Positions 10,561 through 21,545 of a stretch of DNA of 64,000 nucleotides are shown here, in pieces. Numbering within the stretch: position 1 is the stretch's first letter; every line of letters begins with the position of its first letter. Under the pieces are notes generated by a model that worked only from the letters and a program-made list of their open reading frames with translations, did no database searches and was not told where the DNA came from. Source of the DNA: Lepidostoma basale (Eukaryota > Arthropoda > Insecta > Trichoptera > Lepidostomatidae); the NCBI GenBank assembly GCA_022606425.2, contig JAHDVF020000883.1, positions 2,046,001 to 2,110,000 of the forward strand, written 5' to 3'. Position numbers and translations under genes: made by a program.

Positions 10561-11330
10561 AGTTATTTAGATTTTTTAAATTTCATATTTTGAAACCAAT
10601 TCATCCAATCCTGATCATTAATCACGGTAAAACAAGGTATCTTAAATGCTTATTACAAATATATTGAATTTGCTTTTTGAAACACGAAGACTTAAAGCGA
10701 ATCTTCGTCTCAGATAACAACAAAACAAAAGTGAACTCTTATCCTACTTTGGGATTGCAAAAGTTCGCTAATCGAGCGCAGCTTCCCGCTTCCTAGGATA
10801 ATCGTGAAATAAATCTATTAACTCGTGTACCATGTCGGCATTGAAATTTATGAATCAAAGTGTTCAGTTGAACGTAAATTATAAGATCGACTCGGCGGTC
10901 ACGTGGCCACGGTCGTGCCGGTGAAGTCACGGCTCATGCAACACTCCCGATCACATTTCATTAATTTCATTATTAATAATTTCCAAGTTCAATCAATTTC
11001 ACGGGCGCAGGGCCGGGCTGGAAATGCTTTCACAAAACTGCAAAGCGAGGATTGGTCGCGGCCATTCTACGTTAATTATCGGTAATCTCGCATTCGTTAC
11101 TAATTTATGCGCACCTGAATACTACTCGTAGCTTTGCTGTGTACTTTTTAATATTGCTATTATGTAGGGTCATGGCACCAGTGATTGACCGTTCCAAACA
11201 AAGCCGTTAAAATGAAAACATTTTCAAAGCGTTTTAATAAAATACCATAGTAACTTGTAGAACGGTTTTATTTTAAATAATGAAAATATTTTAGTTTTTA
11301 CGATAGTTGGACACATAATTTTGTGCCCCG
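10561..11330. other. Low-repeat block, candidate regulatory DNA
   Basis: 10690-11130 lacks recognised repeats and is richer in G+C. It includes the palindromic E-box context GGTCACGTGGCC at about 10896-10907. No exon with plausible splice sites and protein motif was found. Confidence 0.35.
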
Positions 11331-11334
11331 ATGC

Positions 11335-11775
11335 ATAATACGACTTTCGTGGCAGAGTCGTAAATGCATTGACTGCCACTCCGAAAGTTTCGGGTTCGAT
11401 TCCCGGTGAGGGTAGTGTGATTGTTACACTGTCTTTGTTCTGGTACAGGATTCTTCTTCTTCTTCTTCTTCCTCAGCCTATTCCCGTCCACTCCTGGACA
11501 AAGGCCTCCTCCATTTGCTTCCATGTCATTCTGTCCTGTGCAGACTGCATCCAGGCACGGAAAGGCTTGAAATCAACGTGGACGGCAATATAATTGAGAA
11601 TGTCCAATAATATATATACCTGGTTGTTATATAGGATTCACGTGACAATAAAATGGCGAAAGATTAGCTACCAATCACATATCATGGGAATCACTATGAT
11701 AGCTATAATACCCTTTACATCGACTTGGCTCATGCTGTCATGATGTAAAGAGCGATTCAACAAAAAAAATAATAC
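11335..11775 (+). mobile_element. tRNA-derived SINE split by a LINE fragment
   Basis: The left part (11335-11452) holds the tRNA-like head, with box-B-like GGGTTCGATTCCCGG at 11392-11406 and the stem-loop arms AGTGTGA/TTACACT. The right part (11632-11775) resumes at AGGATTCACGTGACAATAAA and runs to AGAGCGATTCAACAAAA. The interrupting LINE duplicated the 7-bp AGGATTC. Confidence 0.85.
11453..11631 (-). mobile_element. LINE family B 3' end nested in the SINE
   Basis: The antisense (TTC)n tail is followed by CTCAGCCTATTCCCGTCCAC and GACAAAGGCCTCCTCCA, which in sense encode the end of an RT protein (WKQMEEAFVQEWTGIG-like). It is flanked by AGGATTC on both sides. Confidence 0.82.
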
Positions 11776-12010
11776 CTTCGACGACCTTCGTGGTCGAGTT
11801 CCGGGATCGATTCCCGGCGAGGGCAGTGTGATTGTCACATTGTCTTTGATCTGGTTTAGAATTCACGTGACAATAAAATGGCGATAGATTAGCTACCTAT
11901 CACATGTCATGAGAATCACTATGATAGCAATAATACCCTTTACATCGATCTGGCTCATGCTGTCATGATGTATAGAGCGATTCAACGAAATAATAATAAT
12001 AATAATAGTA
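11776..12010 (+). mobile_element. SINE copy with deleted tRNA head
   Basis: Starts CGACGACCTTCGTGGTCGAG, then jumps directly to a box-B-like CGGGATCGATTCCCGG. About 35 bp of the usual head (box A distal part and anticodon-like region) are missing. The body and the (AAT)n tail are complete. It directly abuts the previous SINE. Confidence 0.82.
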
Positions 12011-12040
12011 GGCCAAAGCAGTTATAAACATAAATTTTAA

Positions 12041-12298
12041 TTTGTGGCGGGTGAAGATCTTTACAAACAGAGAAATTTTGGTAATATAATAGGCCAAGTT
12101 CTTAAATGTATAATACTCGTATCTAAATGGCTCAAAAACACACAATTATACGAATTAGGGTTACCACATATTGAGTTGAGGGAGATTTATTACCCTAAGC
12201 TTATTGATTTAGTTGAGGAACAGTTCATATTTAAGACAAAAACAGATGGCCACACAGAAATAATAAACTCGTATATTTCATTACATGGTGAACCTTCT
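12041..12298 (+). pseudogene. Orphan protein-like fragment, unknown origin
   Basis: An 86-codon frame opens after the stop at 12038-12040 and runs into the next SINE. It lacks an ATG; the first usable codon is GTG at 12044. Residues such as VAGEDLYKQRNFGNIIGQVL and YELGLPHIELREIYYPKLID have balanced, globular-protein-like composition, unlike most chance frames here. I do not recognise the family. No AG acceptor lies close upstream and the frame ends in repeat sequence, so it is more likely a captured or decayed fragment than a live exon. Confidence 0.3.
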
Positions 12299-12880
12299 TG
12301 GCCGAGAGGTAAGGGCTTTGACTGCCACCTTGAAGGTCCCGGGTTCGATTCCCGGCGATGGCAATGTGATTGTCACACTGTCTTTGGTCTGGTGCAGAAT
12401 TTCATTTATTTTATTTATTTTCATTTATTTATTTTAAACATATCACAAGCATTACAGATTTTTTTTCCAATACACTAAAGATACAAGTTAGAGATACACA
12501 ATAATAAGTAATACATAATAGATTAATAAAAAGAGCGAGAAACATAAGATGCATGACAAATTAATAAAATAAATATACCATACAATTAAAATAAAGATAG
12601 TACTTCCCTCAGATGAGCCAAATGATCACAAAATATGTCAAACTCCGAGGTGATACGATTAAGCAAAGATATTGCTCTACCTACCGGCATAACCATTGGC
12701 AGGTTGGTTCTGCATCGTGAGAGATAAAACAATCTATGGCCCCTTTGTCGAAGATAATTATCAGGGATCAGAATGCAGGTGACATATCAAGAGGAATCAT
12801 TATGATAGCTTTATCCTTTACATCGATTTGGCTCGCGCTTTAACGATGTAAAGAGCGACTCAACAAAATAATAAAAAATA
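12290..12880 (+). mobile_element. SINE split by a second LINE family
   Basis: The head (12293-12402) has TTGGCCGAGAGGTAAGGGC (box A region) and GGGTTCGATTCCCGG (box B region). The body resumes at about 12770 (CAGAATGCAGGTGACATATC) and continues through AAAGAGCGACTCAACAAAAT to an (AAT)n-like tail. Confidence 0.82.
12403..12769 (-). mobile_element. LINE family J 3' fragment nested in the SINE
   Basis: Begins with an antisense A-rich TAAA-type tail (TTTATTTTATTTATTTTCAT) and contains a minus-strand coding-like segment MPVGRAISLLNRITSEFDIF (about 12630-12690). A related segment occurs at 42230-42320. The short repeat CAGAAT on both sides may be the target duplication. This family is distinct from the AAG-tailed ones. 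A jockey- or CR1-like affinity is a guess. Confidence 0.6.
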
Positions 12881-12884
12881 ATAA

Positions 12885-13625
12885 CAATTGGTTCTTCAAA
12901 TTTCAACAGTTTCGGGAGCTTCTTTAATATTTTTTATGAGTATTTTTTATTCACATTGCAAATTCTGATATGCAAATCGTTTGTTTTATAATGGAACATA
13001 TCCACTCACGTTGTTCGTTATAATGAACAACGCGAATGAATGAGAATCTATACCTGGTGGTACATTAAGTAGCCTAAAAATGCAATTCAATATCACGAAA
13101 AAAACGCAAATCACTAGATAATAAGCTAAAATGTGCGTTTAACATTACATAGTCTCACGTACCCATCGGCCACAAGCGGAGTAATGTATACCATATCTTC
13201 GTGAACACAAGCACCAAGTAAGCGTTACGGCAAACCTCAAAAATCGATTTGTGCTAGTAACAAAAAACTTTGGGAAATAAATAATCATATGTTTAGCAGT
13301 GATCCACTTCCAGAATCCGGCCGTTCGTAATATGTAAATAGTTCGGCGTCTTCTGGTCCATTGTTTGGCGGGACATGGAAATCCTAATGGTAGCTCGTAT
13401 ATCATTTAGCACCGGCACATCAGCTCCCAGCAATAGCGGCGGCCTTAGCCCGCGCCGGCGCTTTTTTATGTGGACTTGTTGAATTTCATCGGCTCGGCTG
13501 CAGGATTAATTGTGCACAATGTCTACTTTATATTGATGACTCAACGATCGGCTTTAAAAACTGCTTCACTCGCTGTTTATGTACTAAGTTAACATAATAA
13601 TTAAAAATAATATAACAATATCTTC
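12885..13625. other. Low-repeat block at 13140-13560
   Basis: The second half is GC-richer with several CpGs (for example GCGGCGGCCTTAGCCCGC near 13436) and no recognised repeat. A minus-strand 86-codon frame (13145-13405) shows no known domain. Candidate conserved non-coding sequence. Confidence 0.35.
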
Positions 13626-13629
13626 TAAG

Positions 13630-13780
13630 ATTTACTTTTATCGATAGTCTACAGCAAGCCTGGTGAAACCGATCGCTGTCGGAATAAACACATAAGTAGT
13701 GACTTATAAAAACATGGTTTTATTTCATTATTGTATAAAACAATTTCTTTTCAGGTTATTTCAGTAAAATAATTAGAAGG
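13630..13780. repeat. Truncated single arm of the CCGGT fold-back family
   Basis: Matches the right half of the elements at 42502 and 61154: AGCAAGCCTGGTGAAACCGA, CGCTGTCGGAATAAA, AAAACATGGTTTTATTTCAT and the shared right end TTTCAGTAAAAT. The hammerhead-like stem II and GAAAC are degraded. Confidence 0.7.
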
Positions 13781-13794
13781 TCTGAATTTTTTTT

Positions 13795-14130
13795 TTAAAG
13801 CTAAGGCATCACTGTGGAATTCCATAGTAATATACGAGTACTTTGGAAATTGAAAATAACTTTGTAAAATATTTTTAAAAAATCAGGACATGTTTCGGAG
13901 TAAATCTTCATCTTCAGGTGTAAATATATAATAAAAACTAAACAATGAGAGACTAATACAAAAAACGCATTTAAAATTCGATACAATAGAAAGGAACAAT
14001 ACATTTAAATTTTAAAAAATTAACCTGGGCTAATTGTTATACGTACTAATAATTATTTTTATCAGTAAGAACTAATAAATAATATGAAAACAATAACAAT
14101 ACATAATATAAAATTGTTATTTGGAAAAAA
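13795..14130. repeat. Single arm related to the 52107 fold-back
   Basis: Terminal CATCACTGTGGAATTCCATA at 13808-13827, then GACATGTTTCGGAG, CTTCATCTTCAGGTGTAAAT, and a downstream A/T-rich section (AACGCATTTAAAATTCGATA) that matches the right arm of 52107-52573 in reverse. Confidence 0.75.
13887..13917 (-). ncRNA. Hammerhead-like motif, weakened stem II
   Basis: Minus strand: CUGAAGA, U, GAAGA, UUUA, CUCC, GAAACAUGUC. Core residues are present but stem II and stem I pair poorly compared with the copies at 52213 and 52480. Confidence 0.5.
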
Positions 14131-15889
14131 CATACATTTGAAAAGACATATTTTATATAAAAATTAATAAATGATTAATTAGCACATGATTGGGAATGGG
14201 AGCTTGGGCGATTAAAAGTATACAAAGTATTTAAGGAGAAACGTCAATCTTGTGAATAAAATAGATTATGGAAGATCTAGGAATGTTAAGCAAGTAAAGT
14301 TTCCAACTTAGCAAATCAGAATATTCAATTTGTCACTTTGTATAATTGTGAGAAGCTAGTGACATATATTTAAAATGATATATGTGATTGTTAGTCCTCT
14401 TTGCAGCATGATAATATAGTTTAATGATCCTTTATTTTTAAAATGTTAGCAATTACAGAAAATCTAATTTCATAACGAACTCTCCCTAAAACAAATGCCC
14501 ACATGTAATATGAAAAACTGTGTACGCAAATAATTAAAAAGAAGATCACTACTGAATTATTATATATACTCGTATAATCTGTGCCTCCGTTCTTTTGTGA
14601 ACTATCTTTGTGCGTTTATTCGGAATCTCGTTTTAGTATTTGTATGGGACATTTATTAGGTGCCGAAGGCGGATTAAAGAATATTAAAAAAATACTGCAC
14701 AATACCATAGCCACAAACGTTCCTTGATATACAGTTTCAATTAATACAAAGATCGAAATAAGAGCACTACCTGTTGACTCGCAGAACGTTAGCCGCGTTA
14801 GAATGGCTAATAAATCATCCTTCATATGGGAATCTGATCATTTTTAATGCCTTTGTTTTATCTTTATTACGTGCCTCCGGAGGTGAAGTGGCCTGCCCAC
14901 GCTCTCTCTTTATTAAACGATTAATAAATAATCATATTCGATTCTCCGTCCAGAGTACCGAATGTTTTGCTGGAAAGGCCGACAGATTTTAGAACCGATT
15001 ACATTAACAAATTCATATTGATTTTATGATGTATTCAGCGGACTCTAATAAATACCGCCGAGGTTCCAAATATAGTCCTGCAGTAGGTTTCGTTACGTTT
15101 TTTGTGCGTTTATGATGTATTGATTCTATCGGACACATTAATCTCTTCTCGTGTTTTGCCAGCCAATGGTCCGAATGTATTCCGTTGTGATGGGCAATCA
15201 CCGTCCGCTTTGTTGCCGTCTTACGAATTATACGGCCTGAGTGATGTGACGCTAAACCAATAGTGATTTTTCCAATCATCGCGCTACCGGCTGCGGCCGA
15301 TCGCGCTGGTACGCGGGATATTTTAATAATCCATCCGTCCCAACTATAGCATGTATTCGGACGTCTTGATACTCGGCGTGTTTCTACATGACCTATCGAT
15401 TAAGGTTATTGTAAACACCGAAGATGGTTACCTAAGGAAGGCGATGTATCTAATCATAATTATTGGTTCGATCAGCGCGGACCCTCTTAGTTATTCATGG
15501 AATAATTTATACTCGCGTGTTATACGGATGGACCCGCGAGTGCTACCTAATATGTAATATGTGATACAATACACAATACACCATAACCATACACTCATGC
15601 GCCCCCGGTTACCATAGTAAATGGATTTTGATCGAAGAGACCGCGAGTAGATTGTGAAGTACCCGGTTTAGCAATTTAGTATAAAGTAGCAACATCAAAC
15701 ACACGGTTCAATCACTATCGAAGATTATTTTTACCGCTTTCAATGGATCTCTTGTCGTAAACCAGAGTCTTGAATATAAACATTAATATTCCTTCACAAC
15801 CTTCATAATTGATTTAGCACCAAATCAAACAGAAAACATAAAACATCATACTGTAAACACTTCATTGCTAATACAATAAGCCTATTCCT
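14131..15889. other. Large low-repeat block, candidate conserved non-coding DNA
   Basis: 14580-15770 has no recognised transposon, mixed base composition and several CpG-containing stretches. Frames at 14616, 14774, 15013 and 15351 (68-88 codons) are in different frames and strands with no protein motif, so I do not call genes. Confidence 0.4.
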
Positions 15890-17155
15890 AGTTATAAAAA
15901 ACCATGCTGCAAGATTTTAAATCAAATGTTTTATTTATTTTATATTTTCCATTACTTTTTTTGTGAATTCTCATTTATAGAACTTTTGAAAATCTTTGTA
16001 CTTTCAGAATTTTTTTATTGCATTTTTCACCAACATGTATAAAAATTACACCGACAAAGGACGTGTACAGCCGAAACATGTTTGTGAAGAATATTCAACG
16101 TTTATCGAAAGCGATACAAATCGAATATTATATTTTTATTTACATCCACTATCAGTACATAACAGTTAATTTTTTATAATTATGTATATAAAATATTTTT
16201 GTGCGTTTATATTGTGTTGTATTTTCTAGGTAACTTATTTTAAATCAAATAAGTAAATAAATCAAGTGTTTTTAATACCCTTTTCAAACATCGTAAATTC
16301 AGAAAAAAAAATTGCACTTATACAAACATATTTCAGACAGTCCTCGTCCTTCCTCAATGAAAAAAGGTGGATAGTATTCGAATAAATATAAAAGATATTT
16401 AATTTAGTTGTCACTGTGGTTCTCACCATATAAGGGTAGAATAATATTTTTCGTATTTAAAAAAATAATAAAAAAAATTGTATTTTTAACGAAATTATTC
16501 GAAATACGAAATTTTAAATTCTTTTCCATTTATTGATGAACAGCTATGTTCTAAATAAGGTGGCACTCGTCTGACTCATCAGATCCCATATCCCTAAAAG
16601 CCTAAGTCAATCTATACCAATTAATCAGGCGGGTAGGCGTACAGTCCCCGGTGATTGAATTACATCCAGAAGTGTTTATTGTGCAGCTGCTACATAGGTA
16701 CTAATAATGAGTTTGTCTTCTCAATTTATCAACAGGCATGTGAGCAGTGGCCACATTTATCGTCCGATTTTATTCAATGGCGATCCGAATACCTGATAAC
16801 GTTTATAGCCCGGACTGGGATGTGCCATAAACACAAATTTTATGCGCTCCGCGACTAGTAGGTATTAGAAAGGCTTATTTAGTATTCTGAACTTTTACTA
16901 GTGTACTTACTTTTATTTTATAGAAACAGTAAATGTTGGTTTTAAAATTGAAAATTGATTTAGTGTTTCGGTAAACATACAACAATTTAATTGCGCATGT
17001 TTATCGAATACAATATCCATTAAAAAAATACTAAATTTACAAGCGAAAGCGATTTTACTAATTTCTGAGTCATTTAATAATATCTTCGCAAGGCGAAATG
17101 TGTCATTCCATGTTAATAATTTATTTTTTCTCAAAACCAATGATTTTATTCGCAC
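15890..17155. other. Mostly AT-rich; degenerate hammerhead-repeat remnant
   Basis: CAGCCGAAACATGTTTGTGA at about 16070-16090 resembles the end of a Penelope-type hammerhead motif but the CUGANGA box is not recognisable. 16560-16870 is a low-repeat patch. No gene. Confidence 0.4.
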
Positions 17156-17159
17156 TAAT

Positions 17160-17420
17160 TCGACGACCTTCGTGGCCGAGTGGTAGGTGCATTGACTGCC
17201 ACCCCGAAGGTTCTGGGTTCGATTCCCGGCGAGGGCAGTGTGATTGTCACACTGTCTTTGGTCTGGTGTAGAATTCACGTGACAATAAAATGGCGATAGA
17301 TTAGCTTCCTATCACATGTCACGAGAATCACTATGATAGCTATAATACCCTTAACATCGATTCGGCTCATGCTGTCATGATGTAAAGAGCGATTCAACAA
17401 AATAATAATACTAATAATAA
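17160..17420 (+). mobile_element. Full-length tRNA-derived SINE (reference copy)
   Basis: The head reads TTCGTGGCCGAGTGGTAGG (box A) and GGGTTCGATTCCCGGC (box B, 17216-17231), typical of a tRNA-Leu/Ser-like RNA polymerase III promoter. Next come a 19-nt stem-loop CAGTGTGATTGTCACACTG, GAATTCACGTGACAATAAAA with a perfect CACGTG, a conserved body (TATCACATGTCACGAGAATC; CATGCTGTCATGATG) and a tail of AATAATAAT repeats. This is the most complete of at least seven copies. Confidence 0.9.
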
Positions 17421-17424
17421 TTAT

Positions 17425-18949
17425 TATTATAAATTATGATCATTGCAAATTTGGAAAAAGAATATTGCACTAAAGTGGATGGACCAGTGAATCTGTATCT
17501 AACCTCCATCAAATGAAAAAATAAATCACGTTTATATCCATTCAGAACATTTTTAAGATTCAGTACTCTTGTGTATTGTACATGTATTTCTATTCATTAA
17601 AAAATCGTGTCTATTCTTATGTATAAAAATTTAATTACTCAATTGTACCATTCTAATGTATGCAAATTATTCAAGTGTTATTCCAACTAATGGGTGGAAT
17701 GATAGTATTTCAAAATTATTCATAATACATATAAATGAATAATATGTATATTTGAAGTATCTTCTCAATTAACCAATTGTTTTAAGTGCTAAAAATAATT
17801 ATTTAAATTAATATGATTACTGTTAGTATTTTTATAATAATTTTCAAAGACCTGTTTCGATTATTACACAACATTTTTCAATGTACAAATTATATTTTTG
17901 TAGATTGAAAAAGGTAGTGTCATAACCGAAACATGTGTGTGAAAAGTTTAATAAAATGTTGTCAAAATACCAAGTGCAGTTATATTAATTCAAATGTGAA
18001 TGCGCAACACAACGTGAAGGCGAATACAGAAGAAAATAAAAATAATTAGTTTAACAATATATTATATTAAGAAATTGATATTTTCAGTAAGCTTTTTTTT
18101 CTTATACGGTTCGATATGTCTCGCTCTCAAGTCGATATACAATGATAATGCACTTAAAAGGAAAAACATGCTCAAACTTATACTCGTATTTCAAAATACA
18201 TACTTCTGTATTGATTTTTACAGCGCTTATCTGCGAAAAAGCTTCATATGTAATGGTTGATATTTTTTATTATTATATAATCTTAACATACAATATCTGA
18301 AGATATATACGGCCATCATCGGTGCCTTCATCCTGTATGGAACTACGTAGATATCGAACATGATAACACGGTTACCTTACACTACACCATAAATCCCCCA
18401 GTTTATCACCGTTGATTGCATTCCTATCGTGCGAAGATAGTTCTACCTAATAAAAGCGGAGGACCTCTTAATAATGGCGAAATTTATTATCGCCGAGAGT
18501 ACTGCAGGACACAGCCTACGCTGCCGCCACAACTAGGTACCGCCATATCAAGACTGGTATGTATCCATCGTGATTTATAGGTATGAGGTAGCTACCGGGG
18601 CGTTCAAAGGAAACCGAAGCATTTCCCGTCCGAGTTCTACGAGATAACATTAAGCAGAACATCTAGCGTGTTCCCTTAAGTATGATATCAGCATTTACAT
18701 GGGGGGTGCTAACGTAACAATGCCAGCTTTTCGCTAAAGGCACAGAGCTTGCACTTTGTTTATTGCGTTAATTGAATGTTGCGACAGCGCCAATGCAAAG
18801 GATGTACGATAAATAAATCAATTCGTACTTCAATATCGACTGTCTGACATTGGAAACTCGTATATGATGCATCACGCACTGTGCAATGGAAGATTAAAAT
18901 ATCAACTTTAGATTCGTTAAATTGAGCTAATTGACACACTGTGAACAGA
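17425..18949. other. AT-rich, then a low-repeat block
   Basis: 17760-17990 is a loose inverted repeat with CCGAAACATGTGTGTGAAAA, a degenerate Penelope-type hammerhead remnant. 18300-18950 lacks recognised repeats and is GC-richer; it is a candidate conserved non-coding block. No supported exon. Confidence 0.4.
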
Positions 18950-19430
18950 AACTGATAAAATATAACTAATACGAATGAAAACATCTGTTTTATAGTGGTT
19001 CTGTGAATGACATGCATCGCCTGTCCAAAGCATTATCAAATATAACTCACTAACTAACTAACCATCACGCCGTCTCCCCGAAAAGATAGGCAGAAAGAAT
19101 GGACTGTCACACTTTTCTTTCCTGACATGTTTCTCCCGCTTCCTCAAAATTCATACATCGTATCATGCACGCGCGTCGATTTCTCTGACTCCTCACATGG
19201 CCGACATTTAATATATGATTTATTTGATCGTCCCACGTTTTCCTCGGTCTTCCTCTATTTCTGGTTCCATTTACATCGTTAACATATAATTTCATTATCA
19301 AATATATTGGTGGATTATGCCTTGGACAGGCAAAAAATGTCATTCACATAAAAACATCTATAAAACGGAAGTTTTCATTCGTATTAATTATTTAATATGC
19401 AATTTTACATCATTATTCACGAAACAATAA
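18950..19430. repeat. GATAAT fold-back interrupted by a LINE
   Basis: The left arm (ATACGAATGAAAACATCTGT, then GACATGCATCGCCTGTCC, CATTATCAAATATA) and right arm (ATTATGCCTTGGACAGGC, ATGTCATTCACATAAAAACA, GAAGTTTTCATTCGTATTAA) are mirror images. They are separated only by the LINE at 19045-19292. The right terminus (TTTTACATCATTATTCACG) matches other family members. Confidence 0.8.
19045..19292 (-). mobile_element. LINE family C copy nested in the fold-back
   Basis: It is flanked by a perfect 14-bp duplication CATTATCAAATATA (19031-19044 and 19293-19306). It carries the antisense tail ACTAACTAACTAACC, then the sense-minus peptide signals RGRPRKTW, HILNVGHVRSQRNRRACM and EAGETCQERKV. Confidence 0.9.
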
Positions 19431-19589
19431 ATACGATAGAATGTACTCATATTTATCTAAATCAATTCGTTTACAAAAGCTGTTATTAACGTAAATTGAA
19501 ATGACAATTTTTTTTTTCTTTTTTTCTAAACAACAGGTTGTTTGAACCCAATTACTGTATACAATTCTGTCTTTAGCTATTATATTGAT

Positions 19590-19760
19590 TCTAATGACAT
19601 GTGATAGGTAGCTAATCTCTCGCCATTTTATTGTCACAAGAATTCTACACTAAACCAAAGACAGTGTGACAATCACACTGCCATCGCTAGGAATCGAACT
19701 CAGGACCTTCGTTATGCCAGTCAGAGCTTTTACCACAGCTTTTGCCACGAAGGTCGTTTA
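19590..19760 (-). mobile_element. SINE fragment (head and front of body)
   Basis: Antisense copy with TGACATGTGATAGGTAGCTA, TTTTATTGTCACAAGAATTC, the AGTGTGA/TCACACT stem-loop, and a damaged box B (GGAATCGAACTCAGG). The 3' half of the SINE body is absent. Confidence 0.8.
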
Positions 19761-19764
19761 TATT

Positions 19765-20960
19765 ATATAATTTTCCAATATTATCGTATTATATAATATA
19801 CCAATGAGAAAACTTGTATGATACACTAAATTAATTTTTAGTTTATTTTATAATAACACATTAGGAAACATCATGATCTTCTTGTGTGTGAAAATATGAA
19901 ACGCGTAATTGGTTTATAAACTTTATTTTAAGGTTCGTATACTTTTTTATTTATAAACTTTATTTTTCTGTGTATATCAATTCAATGAGATTACATATGA
20001 TGTATAATATATATCTGGAATTGTTATACAAAAGATTACAAGAGTTATATTTTATTTTCACGAATTCAGAAATTTTATATACTCGTAATTACACTAGCAA
20101 TCATTCTACAACAATATTAATTCAGTACAAAAATCTTTTTTTATTCCACGTAGAGTTAGACAAGACTCCAAAAATAATTAATAAAACATTAAACGAGCTA
20201 TCATATGACTGATATATAATGTAGAAAAGCTTTTAAAGTAGATGCGTAATGTATTTTTCCAAAATTACATTAAACATTAAAAATGATTGGCAATAATAAT
20301 CAAATATTTTATATTGCATAAAGATTAAATGTATCATTTAGAAATCCTCCTCGCATAATATGCATTTATCACCTAGATCAGTTATTAGCAGCAATTCAAA
20401 GTTCCTTAACAGAAACAAGAACAACCAAAAAAATCATTCTTAAACACTGAAGTTATAACGAAGGAGAAAGTTGTTTCGCCATTTCACACCGAAACGCGGA
20501 CATCTTTGTGTTTTTTTAATCCGCCAACTTGCCAGTATCCCGAGATGCGTTCTCCAACACTTAAAATTCCATTTACAAAATTCGATTCAGTTTTTTTATC
20601 CTTCCGAATGGTCATAACCGTATTCCGGGCGCGAAATAAATCGACCCAACCAGTTCCAACCACACGCCCCAAATCATACATTAGACACTTCATAAACACC
20701 GAAAATCTCGTACAAATATCCGACCGGTCTTTTACTTGATTTATTGGCTAGATTGAATGAACTCGGTAATTTAAAACATGGTTTTATTGTTCTAGTTGAA
20801 TGCAAGGTGATTTCAAGAATATGTACCGACTTATGAGGGGAAAAAAGTAATCAATTAAAATGCAATTAAAATTTTATGTTAATTAAGTAATAGAAAAACT
20901 TCAATCTAAATCGTAATAATTGAAGTAGTATCTATAATCAAGAGATACGAACAGCAACAT
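19765..20960. other. AT-rich, with a low-repeat patch at 20340-20760
   Basis: The frame at 19970-20212 is AT-driven with no domain. 20340-20760 is of mixed composition and repeat-free to my eye. Two overlapping opposite-strand frames there (20484-20739) carry no known motif. Confidence 0.35.
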
Positions 20961-20966
20961 TTGGTT

Positions 20967-21175
20967 TTCTTCTTCTTAATAATGGCCTGTTTCTCAAGAG
21001 GGATTGGCCATGAAGTTGATTCCCAGCCGTCGATCCATCTTTTTGGTGGTCTACCCGGAGGTCGTTTAGCTTGGGGTTGGCAGTGCAATACATATGAGGG
21101 AGTCTAGATGAATACATTTTTCTCACGTGTGTTTACCAAAGTGTTCTCCTTTCCCTCCCCACATAAAAATACAAG
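20967..21175 (-). mobile_element. LINE family A 3' fragment
   Basis: An antisense TTCTTCTTCTT tail is followed by a minus-strand frame with PKRWIDGWESTSWPIPLEKQ, PLLRRRK-like residues and the upstream HMYCTANPK segment. It abuts the plus-strand CR1/L2-like LINE that follows. Confidence 0.8.
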
Positions 21176-21177
21176 CT

Positions 21178-21545
21178 CTGCTGGACGGTCTTTAAGGCGT
21201 TGCATGGTATAACATCAGCTTATATATCCGAATTCTGCATCAACGAGAACCTGAATACTAGACAGTCTACTTTGCGATCAGCTAAGACTTTTGTGATCGG
21301 TAGATTCACTGTGCCAAAACGCTGTCCTAGCACAAACTTTGGTGACCGAGCCTTCGCGGTAGCCGGCCCTTCAGCCTGGAACAATCTTCTAGCAGACCTT
21401 AAGTGCATTGATAATCAGTAAGAGTTTAGATCGAGACTCAAAATGCATATTTTCAAATGATCCTTTCCTGATAAGAAGGGTTGATCGACTGCGTTGTTTG
21501 GTGCGTTGGCTGCAGCCCTCATACTAAATATGTTTATTATTTAAC
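21178..21545 (+). mobile_element. CR1/L2-type LINE ORF2 C-terminus
   Basis: The frame from about 21200 reads NTRQSTLRSAKTFVIGRFTV, FGDRAFAVAGPSAWNNL, a stop at 21419-21421, then EFRSRLKMHIFK in frame. The FGDRAFxVAxPxxWNxLP signature followed by xxFKxxLKxHLF is the usual end of CR1/L2-clade ORF2 proteins. A 3' UTR-like segment (GCGTTGGCTGCAGCCCTCA) follows. It is a different LINE clade from the other copies here. Confidence 0.8.

Noticed and set aside
17160..17232. A genuine tRNA gene
   Set aside because: Box A and box B are present, but the segment is the head of a repeated SINE and the acceptor and anticodon arms do not close into a proper tRNA.
18075..18260. Small AT-rich frames such as this one and those at 19970, 25311, 31432 and 54496
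   Set aside because: Compositions dominated by Phe, Ile, Leu, Lys, Asn and Tyr reflect AT content; no motif or context supports them.
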